Below, one piece after another: positions 8,799 through 15,408 of a stretch of DNA of 26,466 bases (its first letter is position 1; each line of letters starts with the position of its first letter). The notes beneath the pieces are model-generated. The model made no database searches. It was not told where the DNA came from and was given only the letters and a program-made list of their open reading frames with translations. This DNA comes from Acidobacteriota bacterium (GTDB taxonomy: Bacteria > Acidobacteriota > Terriglobia > Terriglobales > Acidobacteriaceae), in assembly GCA_021802085.1 (NCBI GenBank), contig JAKAAZ010000016.1:1-26466 (forward strand). The letters are read 5' to 3'. Position numbers and translations under genes: made by a program.

Positions 8799-10294
8799 CG
8801 TTTTTTTGGAGGATTTTCCTTCGTTTTCATTTCTGCTTCCGAATCTCGATCGATGACACTTGCGTGCGCCTGTCCGCGCGCGAATCGAAGCCGTAACAGA
8901 TCGCCGGCATCGAGGCTTTGCGAAGTCTTGACCAAGCTGCCATTGCTGTCATACACCAATGCGTAGCCACGATCCAGCACCGCCAGCGGCGAAAGCGCCA
9001 GCAGCCTGTCGCCGGCGCGACTGCTACGGTTCCGGCAGCGTTCCCCATGGGCATTCCAGGCGCGGGTTAATCCCATGTCAAAAGCCCGGAGACGTTCCCC
9101 TTGCAGACTCATTTGGCGACGAACATCCTGTTGCATCAGGTGCGCCTGCGCCATGCGGATGCGCTGATCAACAGCCGCGCGCATTCTGCCCCAAGATGCC
9201 TCCAGCCGGAAGCGCAACTCATCGACGCGCTGCTGGCGACGGGCCAGGCCATGTTGTACACCGGCAAAGACGACGGCTGCATTCGTTTGCGCAAACCGTT
9301 GCCGCGCCCGCATTCTCTGGTATTGAACCGCGCGTTCCATCCGCGCCGCCAACATCCCCAGATATTCTTCCACGCGATATTGCGCGTCCGTGATGATCTC
9401 CGCCGCCGCTGAGGGCGTAGGGGCGCGCAGGTCCGCGACAAAATCCGCAATCGTAAAGTCCGTCTCATGCCCAATTGCGGAGACCACAGGAATTGTCGAT
9501 GCCGCGATCGCGCGCGCCACGCCCTCGCTGTTGAAAGCGGCCAGGTCTTCCAGCGAGCCGCCCCCCCGGGCCACGACCAGCACATCGACGCACGGGTTCT
9601 TCTGAAACCACGCCAGTGCGTCCACCATTTCACTGGCAGCAGCCTCTCCCTGCACGGCCACCGGGTACAGCAAAACATGCGCTCTGGAATGACGCCGCGC
9701 AAGAACATTCAGAATGTCGTGAATGACCGCGCCCTTGGACGAAGTAATAACGCCAATCGTTCGCGGATACATCGGTAGAGGACGTTTTCTTTCCGACTCG
9801 AACAGCCCTTCCTCTTTCAAGATCGCGTAGAGCTGTTCGAACGCGACCTGAAGCGATCCCTTGCCGCGTGGTTCCATGGACTCCGCGACGAGTTGCAGTT
9901 GTCCCCGGTCCTCGTAAACGGAGACCCCGCCGCGCACCTGCACTTCCAGTCCATCTTTGGGGACGAATTTCAACAGCCGTGCTTTGCCGCGAAACAGCAC
10001 CACGGGCAACTGGCTCTGGTCGTCCTTGAGGGTGAAATAGATGTGCCCGGAAGAAGCCTGGCGAAGATTGGAAATCTCCCCTTCCACACGCAGATCTCGA
10101 TATTCTTTTTCCACGTGGCCGCGAATTTCCGCAACCAACTCCTTCACTTTCCACGGTGGACGCGCCAGATCGCTGGCTTGCGGAACCAGAGCGGCAGATG
10201 GAAACAGCAAATCCATCTGCGGGCGCGAAGCGCTTGCGGACGGCCTCAGGTCCCACGGCGCTTTGTCCCGTGATGATTTCGATGACGGACTCAT
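8795..10294 (-). CDS. xseA: Exodeoxyribonuclease VII large subunit
   Basis: Large catalytic subunit of the nuclease that degrades single-stranded DNA to short oligonucleotides in repair and recombination. From ATG 10294 it has 499 residues. An N-terminal extension of about 45 residues rich in Ser, Arg and Ala precedes the OB-fold (VEGEISN...GHIYFTLKD). The core then carries VVARGGGSLEDLAAFN and SAIGHETDFTIADFVAD, the conserved catalytic block, followed by a long coiled-coil C-terminal region (YQRMRARQRF, RMRAAVDQRIRMAQ). The frame stays open to a GTG at 10348, and an internal ATG at 10162-10216 (MDLLF, at 10216) would give a length closer to the family norm; start choice is therefore uncertain. 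The small subunit gene xseB is not next to it. It is followed directly by glmM with an overlapping stop/start. Confidence 0.93.
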   Translation of the reverse strand: MSPSSKSSRDKAPWDLRPSASASRPQMDLLFPSAALVPQASDLARPPWKVKELVAEIRGHVEKEYRDLRVEGEISNLRQASSGHIYFTLKDDQSQLPVVLFRGKARLLKFVPKDGLEVQVRGGVSVYEDRGQLQLVAESMEPRGKGSLQVAFEQLYAILKEEGLFESERKRPLPMYPRTIGVITSSKGAVIHDILNVLARRHSRAHVLLYPVAVQGEAAASEMVDALAWFQKNPCVDVLVVARGGGSLEDLAAFNSEGVARAIAASTIPVVSAIGHETDFTIADFVADLRAPTPSAAAEIITDAQYRVEEYLGMLAARMERAVQYQRMRARQRFAQTNAAVVFAGVQHGLARRQQRVDELRFRLEASWGRMRAAVDQRIRMAQAHLMQQDVRRQMSLQGERLRAFDMGLTRAWNAHGERCRNRSSRAGDRLLALSPLAVLDRGYALVYDSNGSLVKTSQSLDAGDLLRLRFARGQAHASVIDRDSEAEMKTKENPPKKR

Positions 10295-10376
10295 ACGTGG
10301 GTTCTCAACGGGTCTTGGATCTCGCCTGTAGCAACTGGTCCACAGCACAACTTGAAAATGTCGGCTTCAAACGATG

Positions 10377-10385
10377 AGTCTAGCA
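10377..10385 (-). promoter_or_regulatory. Candidate extended -10 promoter for xseA-glmM
   Basis: On the minus strand the sequence reads TGCTAGACT, an extended -10 (TGn followed by TAnnnT). Transcription would start near 10370, leaving a leader of about 75 nt before the xseA ATG at 10294. It lies in the 128-bp gap between xseA and the DUF2905 gene. No clear -35 box is visible, as often with extended -10 promoters. Confidence 0.4.
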
Positions 10386-10422
10386 TTCCATCCCGTCGGC
10401 AGCGTGTCTCGTAGGACCGTTT

Positions 10423-10647
10423 CTAGCGCCGCAAGCGGCTCAACAGGTAGAACAGGAACGAAAGAATCGCACTGAGCAGAAGGGAGGTAGTAAAAGGGAA
10501 GTAGACGACGGATCGCTTGCCATGCCAGGAGAAATCACCGGGCAAACGTCCCAGCGGCAAGCCGGACTTTTCCGCCGCCAGCACGCACACGCCAAGGATC
10601 GCGACGAAAACCCCGGCATAGATCAGCAAACGTCCAAGTCCCTGCAT
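10423..10647 (-). CDS. DUF2905 small membrane protein
   Basis: A 74-residue protein beginning MQGLGRLLIYAG. It has one hydrophobic helix at about residues 5-25, the conserved family core SGLPLGRLPGDFSW with YFPFTTSLLLS behind it, and a second hydrophobic helix (about 50-68) ending in basic RLRR. This matches DUF2905, a family of two-helix membrane proteins found in many bacteria with no known function. The reading frame is open upstream to 10779, but the family's usual N-terminus and length point to the ATG at 10647. That ATG also lies 7 nt after a TACACT box on this strand. It is divergent from the ion-channel gene and upstream of xseA-glmM, from which 128 bp separate it. Confidence 0.85.
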   Translation of the reverse strand: MQGLGRLLIYAGVFVAILGVCVLAAEKSGLPLGRLPGDFSWHGKRSVVYFPFTTSLLLSAILSFLFYLLSRLRR

Positions 10648-10654
10648 CCAGTCC

Positions 10655-10660
10655 AGTGTA
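10655..10660 (-). promoter_or_regulatory. Candidate -10 box of a leaderless DUF2905 promoter
   Basis: On the minus strand TACACT is followed by exactly 7 nt and then the ATG at 10647. No Shine-Dalgarno sequence fits between. The geometry is the same as upstream of the deoxyhypusine-synthase-like gene and moaC. Confidence 0.45.
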
Positions 10661-10759
10661 GGCCCGCGGAGACCCGCCTGCTTGCACTGGCGTTTGGCAT
10701 TATCTGGAAATCTTTGCGGAGCAGCGAAAGTCGTGGTTGAATCGGGTGGAGACCTCACC

Positions 10760-11935
10760 ATGCGTCTGCTCACCCTCATTGCCGGCCTGGTTTGTCTGGC
10801 GGAAGTGCTGCTGGACGCGTTTCAAACGATTATTTTGCCGCGTCGGGCGAGCGGGCGACTCCGCGTTTCCAGGTTTTTCATGACCGCCACATGGATTCCA
10901 TGGCGCGCCCTCGCCAGCCGGATGCGGAATAGTCGTCGCCGCGAGAGCTTCCTCAGTTATTTTGGCCCGCTCTCGTTGTTGCTGCTGGTGGCCGTTTGGG
11001 CCTCAGGACTGATTCTGGGCTTCGCATTGATCTTTCACGCGCTCGGGTCACCTTTTGCGGATTCCCACTCGGTTTCCAAATTGGAAACCGACCTCTACGT
11101 TAGCGGGACCACGCTGTTCACGCTGGGTCTTGGCGACGTCGTTCCATTGACGGTGTCGGGACGGTTTCTGGTGGCGCTGGAGGGTGGAATCGGTCTGGCC
11201 TTTGTCGCCGGCGTCATCGGTTATTTACCCGTGCTGTATGGCGCATTTTCCCGGCGAGAGGTCAGCATCATCCTGCTGGACGCGCGGGCCGGCTCGCCGC
11301 CCACTGCCTTGGAGCTATTGCGCCGCCATGCGGGTCCCGCCGGCGAACTGGCCTTGCAGACCCTGCTGGTCGAATGGGAACGCTGGAGCGCCGAGTTGCT
11401 GGAAAGCCACATCTCCTACCCGCAACTCTGTTTCTTCCGCTCCCAGCACGACAATCAAAGCTGGCTTACCGCGCTCGTGGCGATGCTGGACGCATGCGCC
11501 GTGCTGATCGCCACCGTGGAAGGCGATGCGGTCCGGCAGGCGCAATTGACCTTCGTCATGGCCCGTCATGCGGTGCTCGATCTGGAGCATATCTTTGCTT
11601 CGAAATGGACTCGCCCCAGCCCGGATCGCCTGCCCCCCGCCAGCGTTCAGGACCTTTGTTCGCAGTTGGCCGATGCCGGCTTCACGTTGTGCGCGGGAAA
11701 TGCCTCCATGGAACGATTGCGGGAATTGCGCGCCATGTATGAACCCCAGGCCTATCGGTTGGGACGTGTGCTGATGCAGGGATTGCCGCCCTTTTATCCC
11801 GAAGCTGGAAAGACAAGCAATTGGACCACAATCGCGGGCCTGCGTTCGCAAACGGAAGCTTCTCTCTTGTCCGGCGACCAAAGAAAGGGCTTTGCGGTCA
11901 GCAATGCAGCTTCCGATGACAGCCATTCCTTCTAG
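10760..11935 (+). CDS. Potassium-channel-like (2TM/pore) membrane protein
   Basis: A 391-residue protein with an N-terminal hydrophobic helix (about 1-25), a second at about 69-95, a pore-loop segment at 112-128 and a further hydrophobic helix at about 137-162, followed by a roughly 220-residue cytoplasmic region. The pore loop reads SGTTLFTLGLGDVVPL, so the selectivity-filter position is TLGLGD (121-126) where K+ channels have TVGYGD. The layout fits the Ion_trans_2 type of channel; ion selectivity cannot be read from the sequence. The C-terminal region has no RCK/TrkA-N motif that I can recognise and is predicted mostly helical. Start: ATG 10760 follows GGTGGAG at 10745-10751 with good spacing, and the longer frame from 10682 adds only an unlikely tail. 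It is divergent from the DUF2905 gene and convergent with the gene at 11974-12594. Confidence 0.75.
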   Translation: MRLLTLIAGLVCLAEVLLDAFQTIILPRRASGRLRVSRFFMTATWIPWRALASRMRNSRRRESFLSYFGPLSLLLLVAVWASGLILGFALIFHALGSPFADSHSVSKLETDLYVSGTTLFTLGLGDVVPLTVSGRFLVALEGGIGLAFVAGVIGYLPVLYGAFSRREVSIILLDARAGSPPTALELLRRHAGPAGELALQTLLVEWERWSAELLESHISYPQLCFFRSQHDNQSWLTALVAMLDACAVLIATVEGDAVRQAQLTFVMARHAVLDLEHIFASKWTRPSPDRLPPASVQDLCSQLADAGFTLCAGNASMERLRELRAMYEPQAYRLGRVLMQGLPPFYPEAGKTSNWTTIAGLRSQTEASLLSGDQRKGFAVSNAASDDSHSF

Positions 11936-11973
11936 TTTGCCCTCAACCGCCGTGAGCGGCCAGCGGAGTTCCG

Positions 11974-12594
11974 CTAGCTCAGACACTCCGCAGTGAACAT
12001 CAACCACGCCAGCGCCGCCAGTTCAATCCACAGCAGAATCAGCAGCCACCAGACCAGCACAGGAGCGGCGAACATATAGTGCGTCGTGAGTGCCTGCGTC
12101 GGCTCAGTTAAGCTGGCCGCGTAATTGCTGAAGGCGCTCTCCGCGCGATTGAGCGCAGCCATGAGAGGTACCTGGGCTTGGCCGGCGGAACTGGCCGCCG
12201 AACCTGCCGCTTGGTCCAGCGCCATTTTGAGTTCAGCCTCGCTGGCGCGAATCTCCAGCAACAATCCCTGGCGATGGCTATCATGCGCGGCCCATCGCTC
12301 CAACCCCTCGGAGTCTGCCTGGATCTGCGTCCTCTGCAAACGGTAGTCCGCCTGATAGCCGGCAGCCGCGTCTTCCTTGCCCCCGCCGGTCATTCCGAGT
12401 ACATCCATTGCGGCGCGAGCAGCAGCTACTTTCAGGCGCTGGCTGTGCTGATATCCAGGATTGAAAACAACATCGTCATGAGAGGCCGCGACAACGGACC
12501 GCAGCGCTTCCTGCATCATCAGCCACGCGGTGGCCGCAGTCGCAAGCAATAGCAGCGCCGCGACCGCGCGTCGAGTTCTTGAGAGTGCCTTCAA
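11974..12594 (-). CDS. Hypothetical protein with two membrane anchors and a helical extracytoplasmic domain
   Basis: I recognise no family. The 206-residue product starts with a basic stretch (KALSRTRR) and a hydrophobic helix (about 9-27), followed by about 140 hydrophilic Ala/Gln/Glu-rich residues likely to be helical. It ends with a strong hydrophobic segment near the C-terminus (about 172-202, FAAPVLVWWLLILLWIEL). The layout, two anchors around a helical bundle outside the membrane, recalls sensor domains of chemoreceptors or histidine kinases without the signalling part. The start is a TTG at 12594; no in-frame ATG is available upstream, so the exact start is unsure. It lies 55 bp after the deoxyhypusine-synthase-like gene on the same strand and probably shares its transcript. 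Its stop codon sits in a short GC-rich hairpin (11962-11975, AGCGG-AGTT-CCGCT) in the convergent junction with the channel gene. Confidence 0.65.
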   Translation of the reverse strand: MKALSRTRRAVAALLLLATAATAWLMMQEALRSVVAASHDDVVFNPGYQHSQRLKVAAARAAMDVLGMTGGGKEDAAAGYQADYRLQRTQIQADSEGLERWAAHDSHRQGLLLEIRASEAELKMALDQAAGSAASSAGQAQVPLMAALNRAESAFSNYAASLTEPTQALTTHYMFAAPVLVWWLLILLWIELAALAWLMFTAECLS

Positions 12595-12649
12595 TGGAAT
12601 GTCCGGGTTGAAACGGCGAAGACCGCCGTCCGCCTCTCCATCAGAAATT

Positions 12650-13711
12650 CTACGCCGTCACCGGCTCCAGCAAACGGGCCCAATGCCGCTCTTTCCGTTC
12701 CGCGTGGGCGCGCTTGTGATAGGCATATCCGGCGATCAGCGGCAGGGCCAGCGTTGCTTCGCTGTAGACCATCTGCTCGTAGGTCGTGTCCACCTTGCCC
12801 CAGGAACTGGCTTCCTTCAATGTGCTGGAGGACAGCGCGCCGTCCCGCACGTCGGCCACGGTGATCTGGACCGCGTATTTGTGCATGGGTGCGTCCGCGC
12901 CCAAAACATCCGCCGCCACCACAATGTCCTGCGCGAAGTTCTTCGGCACGCCGCCGCCGATCATCAGCAGGCCGGTGGTTGGATTCGCAATCTTCAACTG
13001 CGTCAGCTCGTAAAAATCCTTGACGGAATCGATGGAGACCTTCGGCTTATCCTGACGCGCGTGCTGATGCGCCACCAAACCGAAGCCAGCCGAGCAATCG
13101 CTGAACGCCGGGCAGAAGATGGGCACATCTTTCTCGTATGCGGCCAGCACAATCGAGTCCACGCCTCCCTGGGCCGGCGTTTTCCCTTCCTGCTGTAAAT
13201 ACGCACCCATGGCGCGGATGAATTCCCGCGAGCTATGCGGGCGCGTCGGCAGGGAATCGGCGACTTTCTGCGTGGTTTCGTCGCAGATGCGCAGCTCTTC
13301 CTCGTCGATGAAAGTGTCGTAGATGCGGTCAATCATCAGTTCGCGCAGCACGCCGTCCTGCATCCCGGATTTGAACTCGTCCCCGGCGATGTAGTGCCGA
13401 AAACCAAGCCCTTCAAAGAAATCCTGATCGACAATATTGGCGCCCGTCGAAACGATGGCGTCCACCATGTTGTTGCGCACCAGGTCGACGAAAATCTGCT
13501 TCAGACCCGCGCTGATCAGCGATCCCGCCAGGCACAGAATCACGCCGCATTCCCGGTCGCGCAGCATCCGCTCGTAAATCTCCGCCGCGCGCGCCAGGTC
13601 GCGGGAAGAATAGGCCATGGAATGCATGGCGTCCACCAGAGCGCGTACGTCATGCTGCTTGATGTCGATATGTTCAATGGGTTGGCTGAGAAGTGTTTTC
13701 TTGTCCGGCAT
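12650..13711 (-). CDS. Deoxyhypusine synthase-like protein
   Basis: A 353-residue member of the deoxyhypusine synthase family. Eukaryotic and archaeal enzymes move the aminobutyl group of spermidine to a lysine of eIF5A, using NAD. Landmarks are GSLISAGLKQIFVDLVRNN (63-81), VSTGANIVDQD (87-97), the NAD-site-like FCPAFSDCSAGFG (199-211) and KEASSWGKV (299-307). Lys306 in SWGK aligns with the lysine that forms the enzyme-substrate imine. Because bacteria lack eIF5A, bacterial members are thought to use another acceptor; some act as homospermidine synthases. The substrate here is therefore unknown. The ATG at 13711 lies 7 nt after a TGCTATCCT promoter-like element with no ribosome-binding site. 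It follows der after 120 bp and precedes the two-anchor membrane protein. Confidence 0.9.
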   Translation of the reverse strand: MPDKKTLLSQPIEHIDIKQHDVRALVDAMHSMAYSSRDLARAAEIYERMLRDRECGVILCLAGSLISAGLKQIFVDLVRNNMVDAIVSTGANIVDQDFFEGLGFRHYIAGDEFKSGMQDGVLRELMIDRIYDTFIDEEELRICDETTQKVADSLPTRPHSSREFIRAMGAYLQQEGKTPAQGGVDSIVLAAYEKDVPIFCPAFSDCSAGFGLVAHQHARQDKPKVSIDSVKDFYELTQLKIANPTTGLLMIGGGVPKNFAQDIVVAADVLGADAPMHKYAVQITVADVRDGALSSSTLKEASSWGKVDTTYEQMVYSEATLALPLIAGYAYHKRAHAERKERHWARLLEPVTA

Positions 13712-13718
13712 ACTGCTC

Positions 13719-13727
13719 AGGATAGCA
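13719..13727 (-). promoter_or_regulatory. Candidate extended -10 promoter, leaderless, for the deoxyhypusine-synthase-like gene
   Basis: The minus strand reads TGCTATCCT, then GAGCAGT (7 nt), then ATG at 13711. The TGC just before the hexamer makes it an extended -10. The transcript would start at about the ATG. Confidence 0.5.
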
Positions 13728-13760
13728 AATTCATCGCCGCTGCGACCCGTGCGGTCGTGT

Positions 13761-13801
13761 GAATATCTCCCCGCCCGGCTAAGAACTCCGAGGATATATT
13801 T
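13761..13801. repeat. Imperfect inverted repeat between der and the deoxyhypusine-synthase-like gene
   Basis: GAATATCTCC (13761-13770) can pair with GGATATATTT (13792-13801) with one mismatch and one G-U pair around a 21-nt loop. It stands in the 120-bp gap after the der stop. No T-run follows on either strand, so it is at best a weak terminator or an RNA-stability hairpin. Confidence 0.25.
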
Positions 13802-13831
13802 GCCTTCTTTTCGCGCTGGATCAAAAATGCT

Positions 13832-15337
13832 CTATCGCTGCGAGCGTGGCTTGCGCGCCCGTATCTTGAAGCGGATCGGCGAGCCTTCAAAGCCGAAAGC
13901 TTCACGAATCTGGTTTTCCAGAAACCGCTCGTAAGAAAAATGCAGCTTCACGTCTCGGTCCGTGAACAGCACGAACGTCGGCGGAGCGACCCCGGCCTGC
14001 GTCATATATAGGATGCGCATTCTTCTGGACATCGGCACCGGTGCGCGCTCAAAATCCACCCGCTCCAGGAATCGATTCATTTGGCCAGTCCCCACGCGCT
14101 TCTGCCGTTCGGCAGCGACTCGAACCACCGTGGCAAAGACCTGCTCGATGTTCTCGCCTTCCGCGGCGGAAACGAAAATCACCGGAACATAGGCCAAAAA
14201 CTTCAGCGCGTACCGTAATTGTTCCTCAAAAGCTTTGCGGTCTGCGGGCGGCTTGCCATCGGTCCGTTTCGTGGTCACCAGGTCCCATTTGTTCACCACG
14301 ATCACCATCGACCGGCCGCTCTCATGCGCGTAGCCGCCAATCGTGGCATCCGCCGCCAGCACGCCAGCCGTTGCGTCGACCACCAGCAGCGATACATCCG
14401 CGGCTTCCAGATGCTTGCGCGCCATCAGCACAGAGAGTTTTTCAGCCATCTCGTGCGTCTTTCCCTTGCGACGAATTCCCGCCGTATCGATGAAGCGAAA
14501 TTTCTGTCCGTCGCGTTCCACCAGCTCATCCACGGCATCCCGCGTTGTCCCGGCAATCGGCGAAACAATGGCCCGCGCCGTTCCGGTCAATGCATTCAAT
14601 AGCGTGCTTTTGCCCACGTTGGGCCTGCCGATGATGGCCACGTTGACCTCATCCGGGGCCTTCGCGGGAACCGATGGAGTCTCTTCCTCACCCTCGGGCA
14701 AAATTTCTTCCGGCTCGCCGTTACCCGCTGCGACAGGTTCCTCGTCGTCATCTTCCGCAGCGAAATCGTCCACCGGCAGCACCGCGAACATGGCGTCCAG
14801 CAGATCGCCAATCCCCGTGCCGTGCTCGGCAGAAACCGGCGCCATCTCCTTGAAACCGAGCTGGCGATAGTTTTCCGCCTGCGCCAGCAACGACTCGACA
14901 TCCATCTTGTTCACAGCCAGAATCAGCGGTTTGCCCAGGCGCAGCAGCAGTCGCGCCAGTTCCATGTCAGGAGCGGCCAGCTCCGTGCGCCCGTCGACCA
15001 CCATCACCACGGCGGCGGCTTCATCGAACGCAACCTTTGCCTGGCGAAAAATTTCCGCCGGGATAAATTCCTGGTCCGAAGGCAGAACGCCCCCCGTATC
15101 GACCAGCCGCGCGTGTCGTCCCGCCCATTCCACCACCCCGTAGATGCGGTCGCGGGTAATTCCCGGTTCGTCGCCGACAATGGAACGGCGAGAACGCGTG
15201 AGACGATTGAACAGCGTCGACTTGCCCACATTCGGACGGCCAACAATTGCAACCAACGGCCAGCGTGCGTCCGCGGAGGGATTCCGGCGTCGGCGATTGC
15301 GCGATCCGGATTGGGTGCCTTTTTTTAGGGGAGTCAT
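13832..15337 (-). CDS. der: Ribosome-assembly GTPase Der (EngA)
   Basis: Double-GTPase protein required for maturation of the 50S ribosomal subunit. The 501 residues contain a first G domain with GRPNVGKS (33-40), DTGG (80-83) and NKMD (143-146), and a second with GRPNVGKS (237-244), DTAG (284-287) and NKWD near residue 340. A KH-like C-terminal domain ends in a basic tail (FKIRARKPRSQR). Two features are longer than in E. coli Der: a basic N-terminal extension of about 25 residues (SRNRRRRNP) and an acidic linker between the G domains (191-230). The frame stays open upstream to 15562, but ATG 15337 is chosen because it gives the usual GTPase N-terminus and lies 45 nt downstream of a perfect TATAAT. 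It diverges from the DinG-type helicase. Confidence 0.95.
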   Translation of the reverse strand: MTPLKKGTQSGSRNRRRRNPSADARWPLVAIVGRPNVGKSTLFNRLTRSRRSIVGDEPGITRDRIYGVVEWAGRHARLVDTGGVLPSDQEFIPAEIFRQAKVAFDEAAAVVMVVDGRTELAAPDMELARLLLRLGKPLILAVNKMDVESLLAQAENYRQLGFKEMAPVSAEHGTGIGDLLDAMFAVLPVDDFAAEDDDEEPVAAGNGEPEEILPEGEEETPSVPAKAPDEVNVAIIGRPNVGKSTLLNALTGTARAIVSPIAGTTRDAVDELVERDGQKFRFIDTAGIRRKGKTHEMAEKLSVLMARKHLEAADVSLLVVDATAGVLAADATIGGYAHESGRSMVIVVNKWDLVTTKRTDGKPPADRKAFEEQLRYALKFLAYVPVIFVSAAEGENIEQVFATVVRVAAERQKRVGTGQMNRFLERVDFERAPVPMSRRMRILYMTQAGVAPPTFVLFTDRDVKLHFSYERFLENQIREAFGFEGSPIRFKIRARKPRSQR

Positions 15338-15387
15338 AGCATGGGAACGGCGCTGCTCCAGAACGTGGGAAAACCGCCCTGCTTCTC

Positions 15388-15394
15388 TATTATA
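15388..15394. promoter_or_regulatory. Symmetrical -10 element shared by divergent der and dinG-type promoters
   Basis: TATTATA on the plus strand reads TATAATA on the minus strand. The minus-strand TATAAT (15394-15389) would start der transcription near 15382, giving a leader of about 45 nt. The plus-strand TATTAT (15388-15393) would start the helicase transcript near 15400, about 9 nt before its TTG. The two genes are only 71 bp apart, so one melted site may serve both. No strong -35 boxes are visible. Confidence 0.55.
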
Positions 15395-15408
15395 GGAACA
15401 AGCAGTAT

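Noticed and set aside
11940..11980. Bidirectional terminator between the channel gene and the two-anchor membrane protein
   Set aside because: Two tiny GC-rich hairpins exist (CCGC/GCGG and AGCGG/CCGCT) but stems are only 4-5 bp and there is no T-run on either strand.
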